A stretch of DNA of 64,000 bases, from assembly GCF_000786655.1 (NCBI RefSeq), contig NZ_JROM01000045.1:1-64000 (forward strand), written 5' to 3'. Each line of letters begins with the position of its first letter. Position 1 is the first letter of the stretch. Position numbers and translations under genes: made by a program. The notes under the pieces were generated by a model. The model was not told the DNA's origin. It saw only the letters and a list, made by a program, of their open reading frames with translations, and searched no databases. Source of the stretch: Kocuria marina. Its GTDB lineage: Bacteria; Actinomycetota; Actinomycetes; Actinomycetales; Micrococcaceae. Of this stretch, positions 19,002 through 28,392 are shown one piece after another.

Positions 19002-20285
19002 ATGACCATGACCCCGCACGTCACCACCGTCCGGTCCCTGGACCCCCGCCCCACCGCGGGTGTCTCGGGACCGGCCACCCAGGGCCTGCTCCCGCTCGCG
19101 TCCCGCTCGGACGGGCTCGTGGGCTCCGTCATCGATTCGTCGACCTCGTTACTGGCCGCCCAGACCCACGACATCGTGCGTTTCGCGATGGGCGCTCCCG
19201 CGGCGGAGGTGATCCCCACGGAGGAGTTCCGACGGATCGCCGGGGAGATCCTCACGGACGCAAGCTTCACGTACGGCGCCACCGAGGGTGAACCGGACCT
19301 GATCGACACGGTCGTGAACCACTTCTCGGACAGTGCCTCCGATCCGGAGCGCATCGTGATCACCTCCGGCGGGATGCAGGGTCTGGATCTCGCGTTCAAA
19401 CTGTTCGTGGACCCCGGTGACCTGGTGGTCGTGGAGAGCCCCACCTACACCAACGGTTCCGGCACGGCGCTCAGCTACGGCGCGGACGTCCTGGAGGTCC
19501 CCGTGGACGACGACGGCATGGACGTCGACGCCCTCGAGACGCTCGTGGCCGAAACGGGCCGCACGCCCCGGATGATCTACACGATCCCCAACTTCCAGAA
19601 CCCGTCCGGCACCACCCTGAGCGAATCCCGACGGCGCCGCCTGCTCGATCTCGCGCACACGTGGGGCACCATGATCCTCGACGACGACCCGTACGGCGAG
19701 CTGCGCTTCTCCGGCGATCCCGTCCCCGGGTTCCGCGAGCTCAGCCCGGACGACCCCCTGGTCTTCTCGGTACGCACGTTCTCCAAGATCCTGGCCCCGG
19801 GCCTGCGAGTGGGCTGGGTCGACGCCGATCCCCGACTGCGCGCGCTGCTGATCGCCGGGAAGCAGGCCATGGACACGTGCGCGAACGTCCCCGCCCAGCA
19901 CATCGTGGCCGAGTACATCGCCCGCGGCGGCTACGACGAGCACCTCGCCGGGTTGCGCACCGAGTACAAGCGCCGCAAGGAGGCCATGGACGCCTCCATC
20001 GCCGCCCACCTGGGCGATCGAGTGCGCACCACGGACCCGGACGGCGGCTTCTTCCTATGGGTCACCCTGCAGGGCGACGACGCACGGGTGTCCTCCTCGC
20101 GATTGTTCGAGATCGCGTTGGCCGAGGGTGTCGCGTTCATCCCGGGCCCGGCGCTTTCACCCTCGGGGCGGTTCCAGGACGCGTTCCGGCTGTGTTTCGC
20201 CTCGAGCACCCCCGAACGCATCGAAGAGGGACTGCAGCGACTCGCACGGGCCCTGGACATCGCCCGGGGAGAGCTCGACCGATAG
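19002..20285 (+). CDS. PLP aminotransferase, LysN/2-aminoadipate type
   Basis: 427-residue class I/II aminotransferase with no DNA-binding domain. Conserved points are FTYGATEGEPDLIDTV, ITSGGMQGLDLAFKLF, YTIPNFQNPSGTTLS, the PLP aspartate in MILDDDPYGELRF and the lysine in FSKILAPGLRVGW. It matches the LysN/KAT-like group acting on amino acids such as 2-aminoadipate, aromatic or branched ones. It starts 4 bases after doeA behind AGGAAG. In this operon it may transaminate a diamino acid intermediate or supply a keto acid to the D-2-hydroxyacid dehydrogenase; that role is inferred. Confidence 0.82.
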   Translation: MTMTPHVTTVRSLDPRPTAGVSGPATQGLLPLASRSDGLVGSVIDSSTSLLAAQTHDIVRFAMGAPAAEVIPTEEFRRIAGEILTDASFTYGATEGEPDLIDTVVNHFSDSASDPERIVITSGGMQGLDLAFKLFVDPGDLVVVESPTYTNGSGTALSYGADVLEVPVDDDGMDVDALETLVAETGRTPRMIYTIPNFQNPSGTTLSESRRRRLLDLAHTWGTMILDDDPYGELRFSGDPVPGFRELSPDDPLVFSVRTFSKILAPGLRVGWVDADPRLRALLIAGKQAMDTCANVPAQHIVAEYIARGGYDEHLAGLRTEYKRRKEAMDASIAAHLGDRVRTTDPDGGFFLWVTLQGDDARVSSSRLFEIALAEGVAFIPGPALSPSGRFQDAFRLCFASSTPERIEEGLQRLARALDIARGELDR

Positions 20286-20344
20286 CTCCGACCCGGCCAC
20301 CTCGGCGCAGCGCCACCCATTCGGACTGGATAAGGAGACCCATC

Positions 20345-21559
20345 ATGAGCCGCGACGGCGTGCGGTGCAGCCCGCAGGAGCAGGCCGTGCTCGACCTCAT
20401 CGACACGGACGAGCTCGTGGACCTCACGTGCGCCCTGGTGAATGCCGCCGGCGAGAACCCCGGGGGCACCGAGGAGGACACCGCCCACGTCCTGGAGCGA
20501 GCAGCGAGCGAGCGCGGATTGACTGCTCGCAGCGACGTCGTGTCCCCCGGTCGGCCGAACGTGGACGTGGACCTGCCCGTGGGCGGTCCCGTGGCGGACG
20601 GGCCGGGGCTGCTGTTCCTGGGCCACTCGGACGTCGTGCCCGCGGGGCCCGGGTGGACGCGGGCGCCGTACGACGCGGTGGTCGACGGCGACCGGCTGTA
20701 CGGGCGCGGGGCCACGGACATGAAGGGCGGGCTCGCCTCGGTGCTGTGTGCCATGGACGCCCTGCGCCGCTCGGGTGTGTGCCTGTCCGGACCCGTGAGG
20801 CTGTCGTCCACCGTGGACGAGGAGGACCTGGGTCTCGGGATCCGGCAACTCACCGCGCGGGGGCTGGGGCGTGCGTTCCTCGGCTGCGTGGTGGCCGAAC
20901 CGACCGACCTGCAGACCGTGATCGCGTGCCGCGGGGACGCATACCTGGAGGTCGAGATCACCGGTGTCCCCGCGCACTCGGGGCGCCCCGCGGACGGGCG
21001 CAACGCGATCGATGCCGCGGCGGCCCTGCTGCGCCTGATCCGGCGGGACCACGAGGAACACGCCCGCCGCAGCGATCCGCTGCTGGGGTCGCCCACGTGG
21101 AACGTGGGCAAGATCGAGGGCGGCCGGGCCACCTCCATGGTGGCGCCGTCCTGTCACGTGTGGTTGGACCGGAGGCTCATGCCGGGTGAGGACCCCGAGC
21201 GCATCGTCGCCGAGCTGCGCGCGGCGGTGGACCGTGCGGGGATCACCGGCGACGGGATCTCCCTGGACGTGGAAATCACCATGTCCATGCCGGGTTTCCG
21301 CACCGACCGGGAGCACGAACTCGTCACCACCGTGCACGACGCCGTGGCGGACGCGGGCGGCGCAACGTCGATCGGCGGGTGGACGGCCGCGTGCGACGGC
21401 GGGTTCATCGCGCGGGACCACGGCGTGCCCACGGTGGTCATGGGACCCGGAGGACTCAACGACCAGGCGCACCAGGTGGACGAGTCCGTGAGCGTGAAAG
21501 AACTTTCGCAAGCGGCCAGGGCATACACCCTGACCGCGTTGCGTCTGCTGTCCCGCTGA
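20345..21559 (+). CDS. M20 family deacylase, ArgE/DapE-like
   Basis: 404-residue M20 metallopeptidase-type amidohydrolase. Metal and catalytic residues are visible: LFLGHSDVVPAG, the bridging Asp in GRGATDMKGGLAS, STVDEEDLG and the late His in NDQAHQVDE; the dimerisation domain includes GVPAHSGRPADGRNAID. ArgE removes acetyl groups from N-acetylornithine, so the N-acetyl-diaminobutyrate made by DoeA, two carbons shorter, is a reasonable substrate. The usual DoeB is of another fold (AstE/AspA type) and none is present. The start follows AAGGAG. It is convergent with the transporter gene, 9 bases apart. Confidence 0.82.
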   Translation: MSRDGVRCSPQEQAVLDLIDTDELVDLTCALVNAAGENPGGTEEDTAHVLERAASERGLTARSDVVSPGRPNVDVDLPVGGPVADGPGLLFLGHSDVVPAGPGWTRAPYDAVVDGDRLYGRGATDMKGGLASVLCAMDALRRSGVCLSGPVRLSSTVDEEDLGLGIRQLTARGLGRAFLGCVVAEPTDLQTVIACRGDAYLEVEITGVPAHSGRPADGRNAIDAAAALLRLIRRDHEEHARRSDPLLGSPTWNVGKIEGGRATSMVAPSCHVWLDRRLMPGEDPERIVAELRAAVDRAGITGDGISLDVEITMSMPGFRTDREHELVTTVHDAVADAGGATSIGGWTAACDGGFIARDHGVPTVVMGPGGLNDQAHQVDESVSVKELSQAARAYTLTALRLLSR

Positions 21560-21568
21560 ACGGACCGG

Positions 21569-22969
21569 CTACCGCCGGGCGACCACGGGCATCTTGCCCG
21601 TCTCCGGGATCTCCGTGCCGCGCAGGGACGCCCCCACGGTCTCCTTCATGAACTTGGCGGCGATCAGGCCGATCACGCACGCGCCCATCATGTAGAACGC
21701 GGGGATCAGCGGGTTGCCGGTCGCCTCGATGAGCGCCTCGTTGACCAGCGGGGCGGTGCCGCCGAAGATCGCCGTGGACACGTTGTAGGTGATCGCGAAC
21801 CCGGCGTAGCGCACCTGCGTGGGGAACATCGCCGGGAACGTAGCGGAGATGCACGCCAACTGGGGGATGTAGAGCAGCCCCAGTACCGCGAAGCCCAACA
21901 GGGCCCACCAGAAGCCGTTGGCCATGAGCATGTACATGGGGATCGACATCACGATCAGACCGATGAGCGAGAAGTACCACATGGGTTTACGCCCGAGCTT
22001 GTCGGAGAGCTTCCCGGCGAACGGGATCACGAGCATCATGGCGAACTGCGCGATGAACATGATGGTCAGCACCGTCTGCGAGGACATCTCCGTCTGGCCC
22101 TCGAGGTACGTGGGCATGTAGCTCAACAGCGTGTAGTTGACCACGTTCACGGACACGACCAGCCCGGCCATGATGAGCATGGGCTTCCAGTAGGTGGTGA
22201 CCAGTTCCTTGAGGGCCATGCCCGCGGATTCCTCCGAGTGGCCGGCTTCCTCGAGCTCCAGGAACACGGGCGAATCCGCCAGCTTGGACCGCAGGTACAG
22301 GCCGATCAGGCCCAGCGGGCCGGCCAGCAGGAAGGGGATCCGCCAGCCCCACTCCATCATGGCGTCGTTGCCCAGGGTCACCTCGCCCATCAACACGATC
22401 AGTGAACCCAGCGCGAAACCGCCCAGGGTGCCGAACTCCAGGAAGCTGCCCAGGAAGCCGCGCTTCTTGTCCGGGGCGTACTCGGCCATGAACGTGGCGG
22501 CACCGCCGTACTCACCGCCGGTCGAGAAGCCCTGGATCACACGCAGCAGCACGAGCAGGACGGGTGCCACGAAGCCGATGGTCGCGTGGGTGGGCAGGAT
22601 GCCGATGCAGAACGTGGCACCGGCCATCAGGATAATGGTCAACGCCAGGATCTTCTTGCGCCCCAACCGGTCACCGAGCGGACCCCAGAACAGTCCGCCC
22701 AGAGGGCGGACCAGGAACGACAGGGCGAACGTACTCAGGGCCAGCAGCGTGCCGGCCTCCCCCGGGAAGAAGTTCTGGGTGATGTACACGACCGACACGG
22801 CGTACACGCCGTAGTCGAACCACTCCGTGGCATTACCGATCGCGGAGGCGGCCACCGCGCGGCGCACGGTACTCGCGTCCGGTTCCGGGTGTGACGACGC
22901 CGCGGGGGACGTCGTCTCGCGCGGGTCCCGCGATTCGTGGGGCAGATCGGGTTGATGTTGCGAATTCAT
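21569..22969 (-). CDS. ProP-like MFS osmolyte:proton symporter
   Basis: 466-residue 12-helix major facilitator of the metabolite:H+ symporter family. It is close to E. coli ProP in GNATEWFDYGVYA, FLVRPLGGLFWGPLGDRLGR, VIQGFSTGGEYGGAATF and AEYAPDKKRGFLGSFLEFG. ProP takes up proline, betaine and ectoine, which fits uptake of the substrate of this cluster. The start is the ATG at 22969, seven bases after GGAGG; an ATG four codons earlier lacks a site. Its hydrophilic N-terminus carries the dispersed GACGACGCCGC motif (SPAASSH). It is divergent from the GntR gene across operator 2. Confidence 0.87.
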   Translation of the reverse strand: MNSQHQPDLPHESRDPRETTSPAASSHPEPDASTVRRAVAASAIGNATEWFDYGVYAVSVVYITQNFFPGEAGTLLALSTFALSFLVRPLGGLFWGPLGDRLGRKKILALTIILMAGATFCIGILPTHATIGFVAPVLLVLLRVIQGFSTGGEYGGAATFMAEYAPDKKRGFLGSFLEFGTLGGFALGSLIVLMGEVTLGNDAMMEWGWRIPFLLAGPLGLIGLYLRSKLADSPVFLELEEAGHSEESAGMALKELVTTYWKPMLIMAGLVVSVNVVNYTLLSYMPTYLEGQTEMSSQTVLTIMFIAQFAMMLVIPFAGKLSDKLGRKPMWYFSLIGLIVMSIPMYMLMANGFWWALLGFAVLGLLYIPQLACISATFPAMFPTQVRYAGFAITYNVSTAIFGGTAPLVNEALIEATGNPLIPAFYMMGACVIGLIAAKFMKETVGASLRGTEIPETGKMPVVARR

Positions 22970-23063
22970 GGAAACCTCCATGGTGCAATCGGTGGGCGCC
23001 GGCGCGCCCGGGATCGGTCCGGCATCGAGAGATCATGGAGCCTGGCGGCCCGTGGACCGTTTG

Positions 23064-23075
23064 ATTGTCGACAAT
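23064..23075. promoter_or_regulatory. GntR operator 2 between transporter and regulator
   Basis: ATTGTCGACAAT is a perfect 12-bp palindrome, extended to 14 bp by flanking G and C. It lies in the divergent gap of the importer gene (minus) and the GntR gene (plus), 74 bases before the chosen GntR start. This is a natural place for autoregulation. Confidence 0.7.
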
Positions 23076-23148
23076 CCTACCCATAGGCTGTGCGATACGT
23101 AAGACTTGGATGCGCGGACCTTCGGGTCTGCCCGGACCGGAGGCGGCC

Positions 23149-23811
23149 ATGCCCGGCAATCTGCTGCGACCCGTGGTGCAGGAAACCACCCCGTCCTTGT
23201 TGGCCCGGCAATTACGCCAAGCCATCGGTGCGGGCGAGCTGGCCCCCGGCCAACAGCTCAACGAGATGCAGTTGAGCCGCTCCCTGGGCGTGAGTCGGGG
23301 TCCGTTGCGCGAGGCCATGCAGCGCCTCACCCAGGAAGGCCTCCTGCTCAGCGTGCGCAACCGCGGGGTGTTCGTCACGCAGATCACCGACGACGACGTC
23401 CGGGACCTCTACCTCGCCCGGGGCGCCGTGGAGCGCGCGGCGGCCGCCCGGGTGATCACGACCGATCCGACAGGGGCGGCGCAGCGTCTGGGTGAGAAGG
23501 TCGAGGAGATGTCCCGGGCGATCGATCACGGGGACACCGCCTCGCTCACGGAAGCGGACGTGCAGTTCCACGCGTTGCTCGTGGAGCTCTCGGGCAGTCC
23601 CCGCCTGATCCGCATGCACGACACCCTCATGGTCGAGACCCGCATGTGCATGACCGCTCTGGAAACACGGTACGCATCGCACAGTTTGCGCCTGGAGGAG
23701 CACCGCGAGATCACGGAGGCCATCGGGGCGGGCGAAGCTCCCCGCGTGGACGCGCTGCTGCTCGAACACATGCGCGATGCCGTGATGCGGTTGACCTCGA
23801 GCGACGACTGA
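23149..23811 (+). CDS. GntR regulator with FCD domain, likely regulator of the ectoine-type cluster
   Basis: 220-residue FadR/VanR-type regulator. The N-terminal winged helix includes LARQLRQAIGAGELAPGQQL, LSRSLGVSRGPLREAMQRL and GLLLSVRNRGVFVT; the all-helical FCD ligand domain follows with VQFHALLVELSGSPRL and EEHREITEAIGAGE, whose Asp/His residues often bind metal. Start 23149 is chosen for the GGAGG five bases before it; an ATG at 23110 has no site. Its own promoter, the importer, the doeA operon and the 29.7-kb divergent promoter share ATTGT-N2-ACAAT, so it is the obvious local repressor. The effector is unknown. Confidence 0.9.
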   Translation: MPGNLLRPVVQETTPSLLARQLRQAIGAGELAPGQQLNEMQLSRSLGVSRGPLREAMQRLTQEGLLLSVRNRGVFVTQITDDDVRDLYLARGAVERAAAARVITTDPTGAAQRLGEKVEEMSRAIDHGDTASLTEADVQFHALLVELSGSPRLIRMHDTLMVETRMCMTALETRYASHSLRLEEHREITEAIGAGEAPRVDALLLEHMRDAVMRLTSSDD

Positions 23812-23824
23812 CCCGCCCCCCGAC

Positions 23825-25315
23825 TCAGCCGCGCGGCACGGCCACGTACTTGTACTCGAGGAACTCCTCGATCCCCACGCGTCCGCCCTCGCGTCCGAGC
23901 CCGGACGCCTTGACGCCGCCGAACGGTGCCGCGGGATTGGAGACGATCCCCGTGTTCAGGCCCACCATCCCGACCTCGAGGGCGTCGCTCACGCGGAAGC
24001 TGCGATCCACGTCCTGGGTGAACAGGTAGCCCACGAGTCCCCACGGCGTGTCGTTGGCCAGCTCGAGCACCTCGTCCTCCGAGTCGAACGGGATCACCGG
24101 CGCCACGGGACCGAAGATCTCTTCACTCATCAGTTTGGAGTCCGGGTCCACCCCCTGCAGCACGGTGGGCTTGTAGAAGAATCCGGGCCGGTCGGGGCGG
24201 GAACCACCGCACTCCACGGTGGCGCCGCGGGCCACGGCGTCGTCCACGAGTTCCTGGACCTTGTCGAGCGCCTTGGCCTCCACGAGGGGCCCGACGTCGG
24301 TGCCGTCCTGGGCGCCGTCGCCCACCGAGAGTGCCCCGAGCCGTTCGGCGAGCTTGCGGGAGAACTCGCTCATCACCGAGCGGTGCACGAACAACCGGTT
24401 GGCCGCGGTGCACGCCTCCCCCATGTTGCGCATCTTGGCCGCCACGGCGCCGTCCACGGCGCGATCCAGGTCCGCGTCCTCGAAGACGATGAACGGCGCG
24501 TTGCCACCCAGTTCCATGGAGGAGCGCATCACGTGCTGCGCCGCCTGTTCCAACAGGCGCACGCCCACCTCGGTGGACCCGGTGAAGCTGACCTTCCGGG
24601 CGATCCCGCTGGCCATCCACGGGCCCACGACCGAGGACGCCTTCTTGGTACACACCACGTTGAGCACCCCGCGGGGCAGACCCGCCTCGATCAGGATGTC
24701 CACGAGGGCCAGCGAGGACAGAGGGGTGAGGTTCGCGGGCTTGAACACCATGGTGCACCCCGCGGCCACGGCCGGACCGATCTTGCGGGTGCCCATGGCC
24801 AGGGGAAAGTTCCACGGCGTGACCAGGACGCACGGCCCCACGGGCTCCTTGGACACCATGATCCGGTTCTTGCCGTCCCCGGTCATGGTCTGATCACCGC
24901 CGATCCGCACGGCCTCCTCGGAGAACCACCGGAAGAACTCGGCGGCGTACGCGACCTCGCCCCTGGCCTCGGCGAGCGGTTTGCCCATTTCCGTGGTCAT
25001 GACGAGGGCCAGTTCGTCCTGGCGCTGCATGATCAGCTCGTAGGCCCGGCGGAGGATCTCGCCGCGCTCACGCGGGGGTGTGGCCGCCCACTGCTTCTGC
25101 ACGCGCCCCGCGGTCTCGATCGCGCGCCGGGCGTCCTCCGGGCCGCCGTCCGCGACCGTGGCGATGACCTCTTCGGTCGCGGGATTGACGACGTCGAACC
25201 GGGCACCCGAGGCGGCCTCGCCCCACTGCCCGTCGATGAACGTGCCCGTGCTGACCTTGGCCACCGCGTCGAGGGCGGCCCGGGAGGTGCGGTGTTCGGT
25301 GGTGTGTGCGCTCAT
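23825..25315 (-). CDS. aldehyde dehydrogenase, succinate/aspartate-semialdehyde type
   Basis: 496-residue GabD/DoeC-like enzyme that would oxidise a semialdehyde to the acid with NAD(P). It has VTPWNFPLAMGTRKIGPA, FTGSTEVGVRLL, the base Glu in MELGGNAPF and the catalytic Cys in MGEACTAANR; the C-terminus GLGREGGRVGIEEFLEYKYV is typical of succinate-semialdehyde dehydrogenases. The start at 25315 follows AAGGAAA; the frame is open much further upstream but without homology. It is third in the operon class III aminotransferase - FAD/FeS dehydrogenase - this gene. In an ectoine pathway it would turn aspartate semialdehyde into aspartate (the DoeC step). Confidence 0.88.
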   Translation of the reverse strand: MSAHTTEHRTSRAALDAVAKVSTGTFIDGQWGEAASGARFDVVNPATEEVIATVADGGPEDARRAIETAGRVQKQWAATPPRERGEILRRAYELIMQRQDELALVMTTEMGKPLAEARGEVAYAAEFFRWFSEEAVRIGGDQTMTGDGKNRIMVSKEPVGPCVLVTPWNFPLAMGTRKIGPAVAAGCTMVFKPANLTPLSSLALVDILIEAGLPRGVLNVVCTKKASSVVGPWMASGIARKVSFTGSTEVGVRLLEQAAQHVMRSSMELGGNAPFIVFEDADLDRAVDGAVAAKMRNMGEACTAANRLFVHRSVMSEFSRKLAERLGALSVGDGAQDGTDVGPLVEAKALDKVQELVDDAVARGATVECGGSRPDRPGFFYKPTVLQGVDPDSKLMSEEIFGPVAPVIPFDSEDEVLELANDTPWGLVGYLFTQDVDRSFRVSDALEVGMVGLNTGIVSNPAAPFGGVKASGLGREGGRVGIEEFLEYKYVAVPRG

Positions 25316-25368
25316 GGGGTTTCCTTCGTCGGTCGTGGGTACGTGTCGGAGGGCATCGGTGGACCTGA

Positions 25369-28300
25369 TCACGCGGTGCCCGATGGTTGGGGTCCGGTCG
25401 CTGCGGGCCCGGGGTCCAGGATCTGTGCGATGTGCAGGCCGCGAGCGCCGGGATCCACGTGGCCCACCTGCATCGCGCACGAGAACCCGTCCGTGAGAAC
25501 GGCGGTGTCCGGTGCGGCCGCGCGCAGCGCCGGCGCCAGGGACGTCTCGGCCACGAGCATGCTGACGTCGTAGTGCTCGGCCTCGAAACCGAAGTTGCCC
25601 GCGACGCCGCAGCACCCGTTCGCCTCGCTCACCTCCGCCACTCCCGCGACGGCCAGGGCCCTGCGCTGGGTCGCTGGGCCGAACACGGAGTACTCGTGAC
25701 AGTGGGTCTGGACCACGGCGCGCCGCGGTACCGGCGCGGCCGGTGGGGCCACGTGCCGCTCACCCGCCCACGACGCGACGTACGCGGCGAAACTCGTGAC
25801 CCGGCGTGCCACCCGCCGCGCCTGTTCCGTGGGGACGAGTTCGGGCAGGTCCTTGCGCAGTGCTGCGGCGCAACTGGGTTCCACGACGACGATGGGGCGC
25901 TCGGACCCGTCGTCCAGCGCGGCCGCGGCACGGGTCAGTAGCTTCTTGGCGGTGCGCAGCTGCCCCGTGGAGATCCAGGTCAGCCCGCAGCACACGTCCG
26001 CCGAGCACTCCACCGCGTCCCCCGCGCCGGCAAGGACCCGCGCGGCGGCACCGGCCACCTCGGGCCGGAAACCGCGGGTGAAGGTGTCCACGAACAGCAC
26101 GACATCCAGTCCGCCGGGCGCGTCCGCGACGTGGGCCCCGGCGGGAGCGAGAACACCGGGGCGCTGGGAGGGGACACCGGTGCGCGGGGCGGACCGAGCG
26201 GCGTCGTCGACCTCCCGGCGCCACTGCCCGGAACGGGCGAACCGCGGCAGGGCACGGTGCGAGGTGAGGCCACCGAGCCGTGCGGCGGGTCCGCCCAGCG
26301 GCGTGGCCAGGACCGCGTTGACGAGCGGCGCGATCCGCCCGGCGATCCCGAGCCACCGCGGCAGCCAGCCCAGGGAGTAGTGCGAGCGCGGCCGGATCCG
26401 GTGCGCGTAGTAGTGGTCGAAGAACTCGGACTTGTAGGTGGCCATGTCCACCCCCGCGGGGCAGTCCGTGGCGCACGCCTTGCACGAGAGGCACAGGTCC
26501 AGGGCCTCGCGGGCGTCCTGGGAGCGCCAGCCCTCGGCCACGGTCGCGGCGCCGCGGACCATGTCCTGCAGCACCCGGGCGCGCCCGCGCGTGGAGTCCT
26601 TCTCGTCCCGCGTGGCCCGGAAACTGGGGCACATCACGCCACCGCCGTCCGCGCGGCACCGCCCCACACCGATGCACCCCTGGACGGCGTGCACCCAGGG
26701 GTCGGGCTGGGCGTCCCGCCCCGATTCGCGGGCGGTCTTCGCGGCGCCGACCGGCTGCAGGTCGAAGCTCGTGCGCCACTGCCGGTCCGGGACACCTTCC
26801 AGCGCCAGGTGAGCGTCGATGGGCGCCGGATCCACGATCGAGCCCGGGTTCAACAGCCCCTCGGGATCCCATGCGCGCCGGAACACAGCGAAGGCCTCGA
26901 GCACCTCGGGCGAGTACATGAGGGGCAGCAGCGCGGAGCGTGCCCGGCCGTCCCCGTGTTCCCCGGACAGCGAGCCGCCGTGGCGCACCACCAGGCGGGC
27001 GGCGTCCCGGGTGAACTCGCGGTACACCTCGCGACCGCGCTCGGTGCGCAGGTCGAACGTGATGCGGATGTGCATGCACCCGGCGCCGAAGTGCCCGTAC
27101 ATCACACCGTCGAGGTCGTACTCGCCCAGCAGCGTGCGCAGTTCGGCGAGGTAGTCGGCCAGGTTCTCGGGGGCCACCGCGGAGTCCTCCCACCCCGGCC
27201 AGGACTCACCTCCCGTGGCCAGCCGCGACGAGAGCCCCGCGCCGTCCTCGCGGACCCGCCACAGGTTCGCGCGTCCCTCCGGATCGGCGACGGCGATCCC
27301 CTCCACCAGGCGGCCGTTCCCACCGAGCCGCGCGAGCAGTTCGTCCGCCTGCCCGGCCACCGCCTCGCGCGTGTCACCGTCCAGGTCCACGAACAACCAC
27401 GCGTTGCCCTCGGGCAGGCCCGTCACGGAATCCGGTCCGCGCCGCCACCGCATGGTCTCCACGATCGCCTTGTCCGTACCCTCGACCGCGGCGGGTGAGA
27501 ACTCGAGGATCGTGGTCACGTCCCGAGCGGCGTCGACCACGGTGTCGTACCCCAGGCAGACCAGCAGCGCGCTCGCGGGCTTGGGGACGAGCCGCATGCG
27601 CGCGCCCACGACCAGCGCGCACGTCCCCTCGGAGCCCACCAGGGCGCGGGCCACGTGAAACCCTTTCTCGGGGAGCAGGTTCTGCAGGTGGTACCCGGAC
27701 ACCTGGCGCGGGATCCGGCCGAGCTCGAGCCGGAACGCCGCGAGGTACTCGCGGGCCAGCGCGCGCAGCTCGCCGCTCAGTTCGTCCGCCCGCAGCACCG
27801 AGGCGCGGTCGTCGGGGTCCGTGGCGCACAGTCCGGTCGCGGTGGCGGTGAGCCGTGCGCCGTCCGTGGTCACGACGTCGATCTCGACCGTGTGATCGCT
27901 CGTGCGCCCGTACCGCACGGAGTGGTTGCCACACGCGTCGTTGCCGATGGCCCCGCCCACCGTGGCACGGTTCTTGGACGAGGGGTCCGGCGCGAAGGTG
28001 AGCCGCTGACCGGTCGCGGCCTCGACCTCGCGGGTGAGGGTCGCAAGGACCACACCGGGTTCCACGGCGACCGTTCCCGCGCCCGGGTCGATCTCCAGGA
28101 TGCGGTTCATGTGCCGCGAGAAGTCGACGACGACGCCGCTGCCCACCGCATTGCCCGCCATGGACGTCCCGCCGCCCCGACTGACCACGGGGGTGCGGGT
28201 GTCCGCGCACGCGCGCACCGTGGCCACGACGTCGTCCACGGTGCGCGGGAACACCACGGCCAGCGGACGCACGCGGTAATTCGAGGCGTCGTAGGCGTAC

Positions 28301-28392
28301 TCGGAGGTGCGGCGCTCGGACGCGTCCACCTCCACACCCGAGCCACGCAGCCGGGAGATCACGGGGTACGCGGTGACCGGTGCGGCCGTCAT
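25369..28392 (-). CDS. FAD/4Fe-4S dehydrogenase, YdiJ/D-2-hydroxyacid type
   Basis: 1007-residue fusion. A PCMH-type FAD domain comes first (PVVSRGGGTSMAGNAVGSGV, GNDACGNHSVRYGR), then an FAD-oxidase C-terminal domain (YGHFGAGCMHIRI, SLSGEHGDGRARS). A ferredoxin-like part follows (IGVGRCRADGGGVMCPSFR, LCLSCKACATDCPAGVDM), then CCG cysteine-rich repeats (VCCGLTWISTGQ, NGCCGVAGNFGFE). The order and length match E. coli YdiJ, a D-2-hydroxyglutarate dehydrogenase, and GlcD/GlpC relatives. The start overlaps the aminotransferase stop (ATGA). It probably oxidises a D-2-hydroxyacid and passes electrons to quinone; the D-2-hydroxyacid dehydrogenase gene next door could make or use the same compound. 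A linker (VDDAARSAPR) carries the dispersed motif. Confidence 0.85.
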   Translation of the reverse strand: MTAAPVTAYPVISRLRGSGVEVDASERRTSEYAYDASNYRVRPLAVVFPRTVDDVVATVRACADTRTPVVSRGGGTSMAGNAVGSGVVVDFSRHMNRILEIDPGAGTVAVEPGVVLATLTREVEAATGQRLTFAPDPSSKNRATVGGAIGNDACGNHSVRYGRTSDHTVEIDVVTTDGARLTATATGLCATDPDDRASVLRADELSGELRALAREYLAAFRLELGRIPRQVSGYHLQNLLPEKGFHVARALVGSEGTCALVVGARMRLVPKPASALLVCLGYDTVVDAARDVTTILEFSPAAVEGTDKAIVETMRWRRGPDSVTGLPEGNAWLFVDLDGDTREAVAGQADELLARLGGNGRLVEGIAVADPEGRANLWRVREDGAGLSSRLATGGESWPGWEDSAVAPENLADYLAELRTLLGEYDLDGVMYGHFGAGCMHIRITFDLRTERGREVYREFTRDAARLVVRHGGSLSGEHGDGRARSALLPLMYSPEVLEAFAVFRRAWDPEGLLNPGSIVDPAPIDAHLALEGVPDRQWRTSFDLQPVGAAKTARESGRDAQPDPWVHAVQGCIGVGRCRADGGGVMCPSFRATRDEKDSTRGRARVLQDMVRGAATVAEGWRSQDAREALDLCLSCKACATDCPAGVDMATYKSEFFDHYYAHRIRPRSHYSLGWLPRWLGIAGRIAPLVNAVLATPLGGPAARLGGLTSHRALPRFARSGQWRREVDDAARSAPRTGVPSQRPGVLAPAGAHVADAPGGLDVVLFVDTFTRGFRPEVAGAAARVLAGAGDAVECSADVCCGLTWISTGQLRTAKKLLTRAAAALDDGSERPIVVVEPSCAAALRKDLPELVPTEQARRVARRVTSFAAYVASWAGERHVAPPAAPVPRRAVVQTHCHEYSVFGPATQRRALAVAGVAEVSEANGCCGVAGNFGFEAEHYDVSMLVAETSLAPALRAAAPDTAVLTDGFSCAMQVGHVDPGARGLHIAQILDPGPAATGPQPSGTA

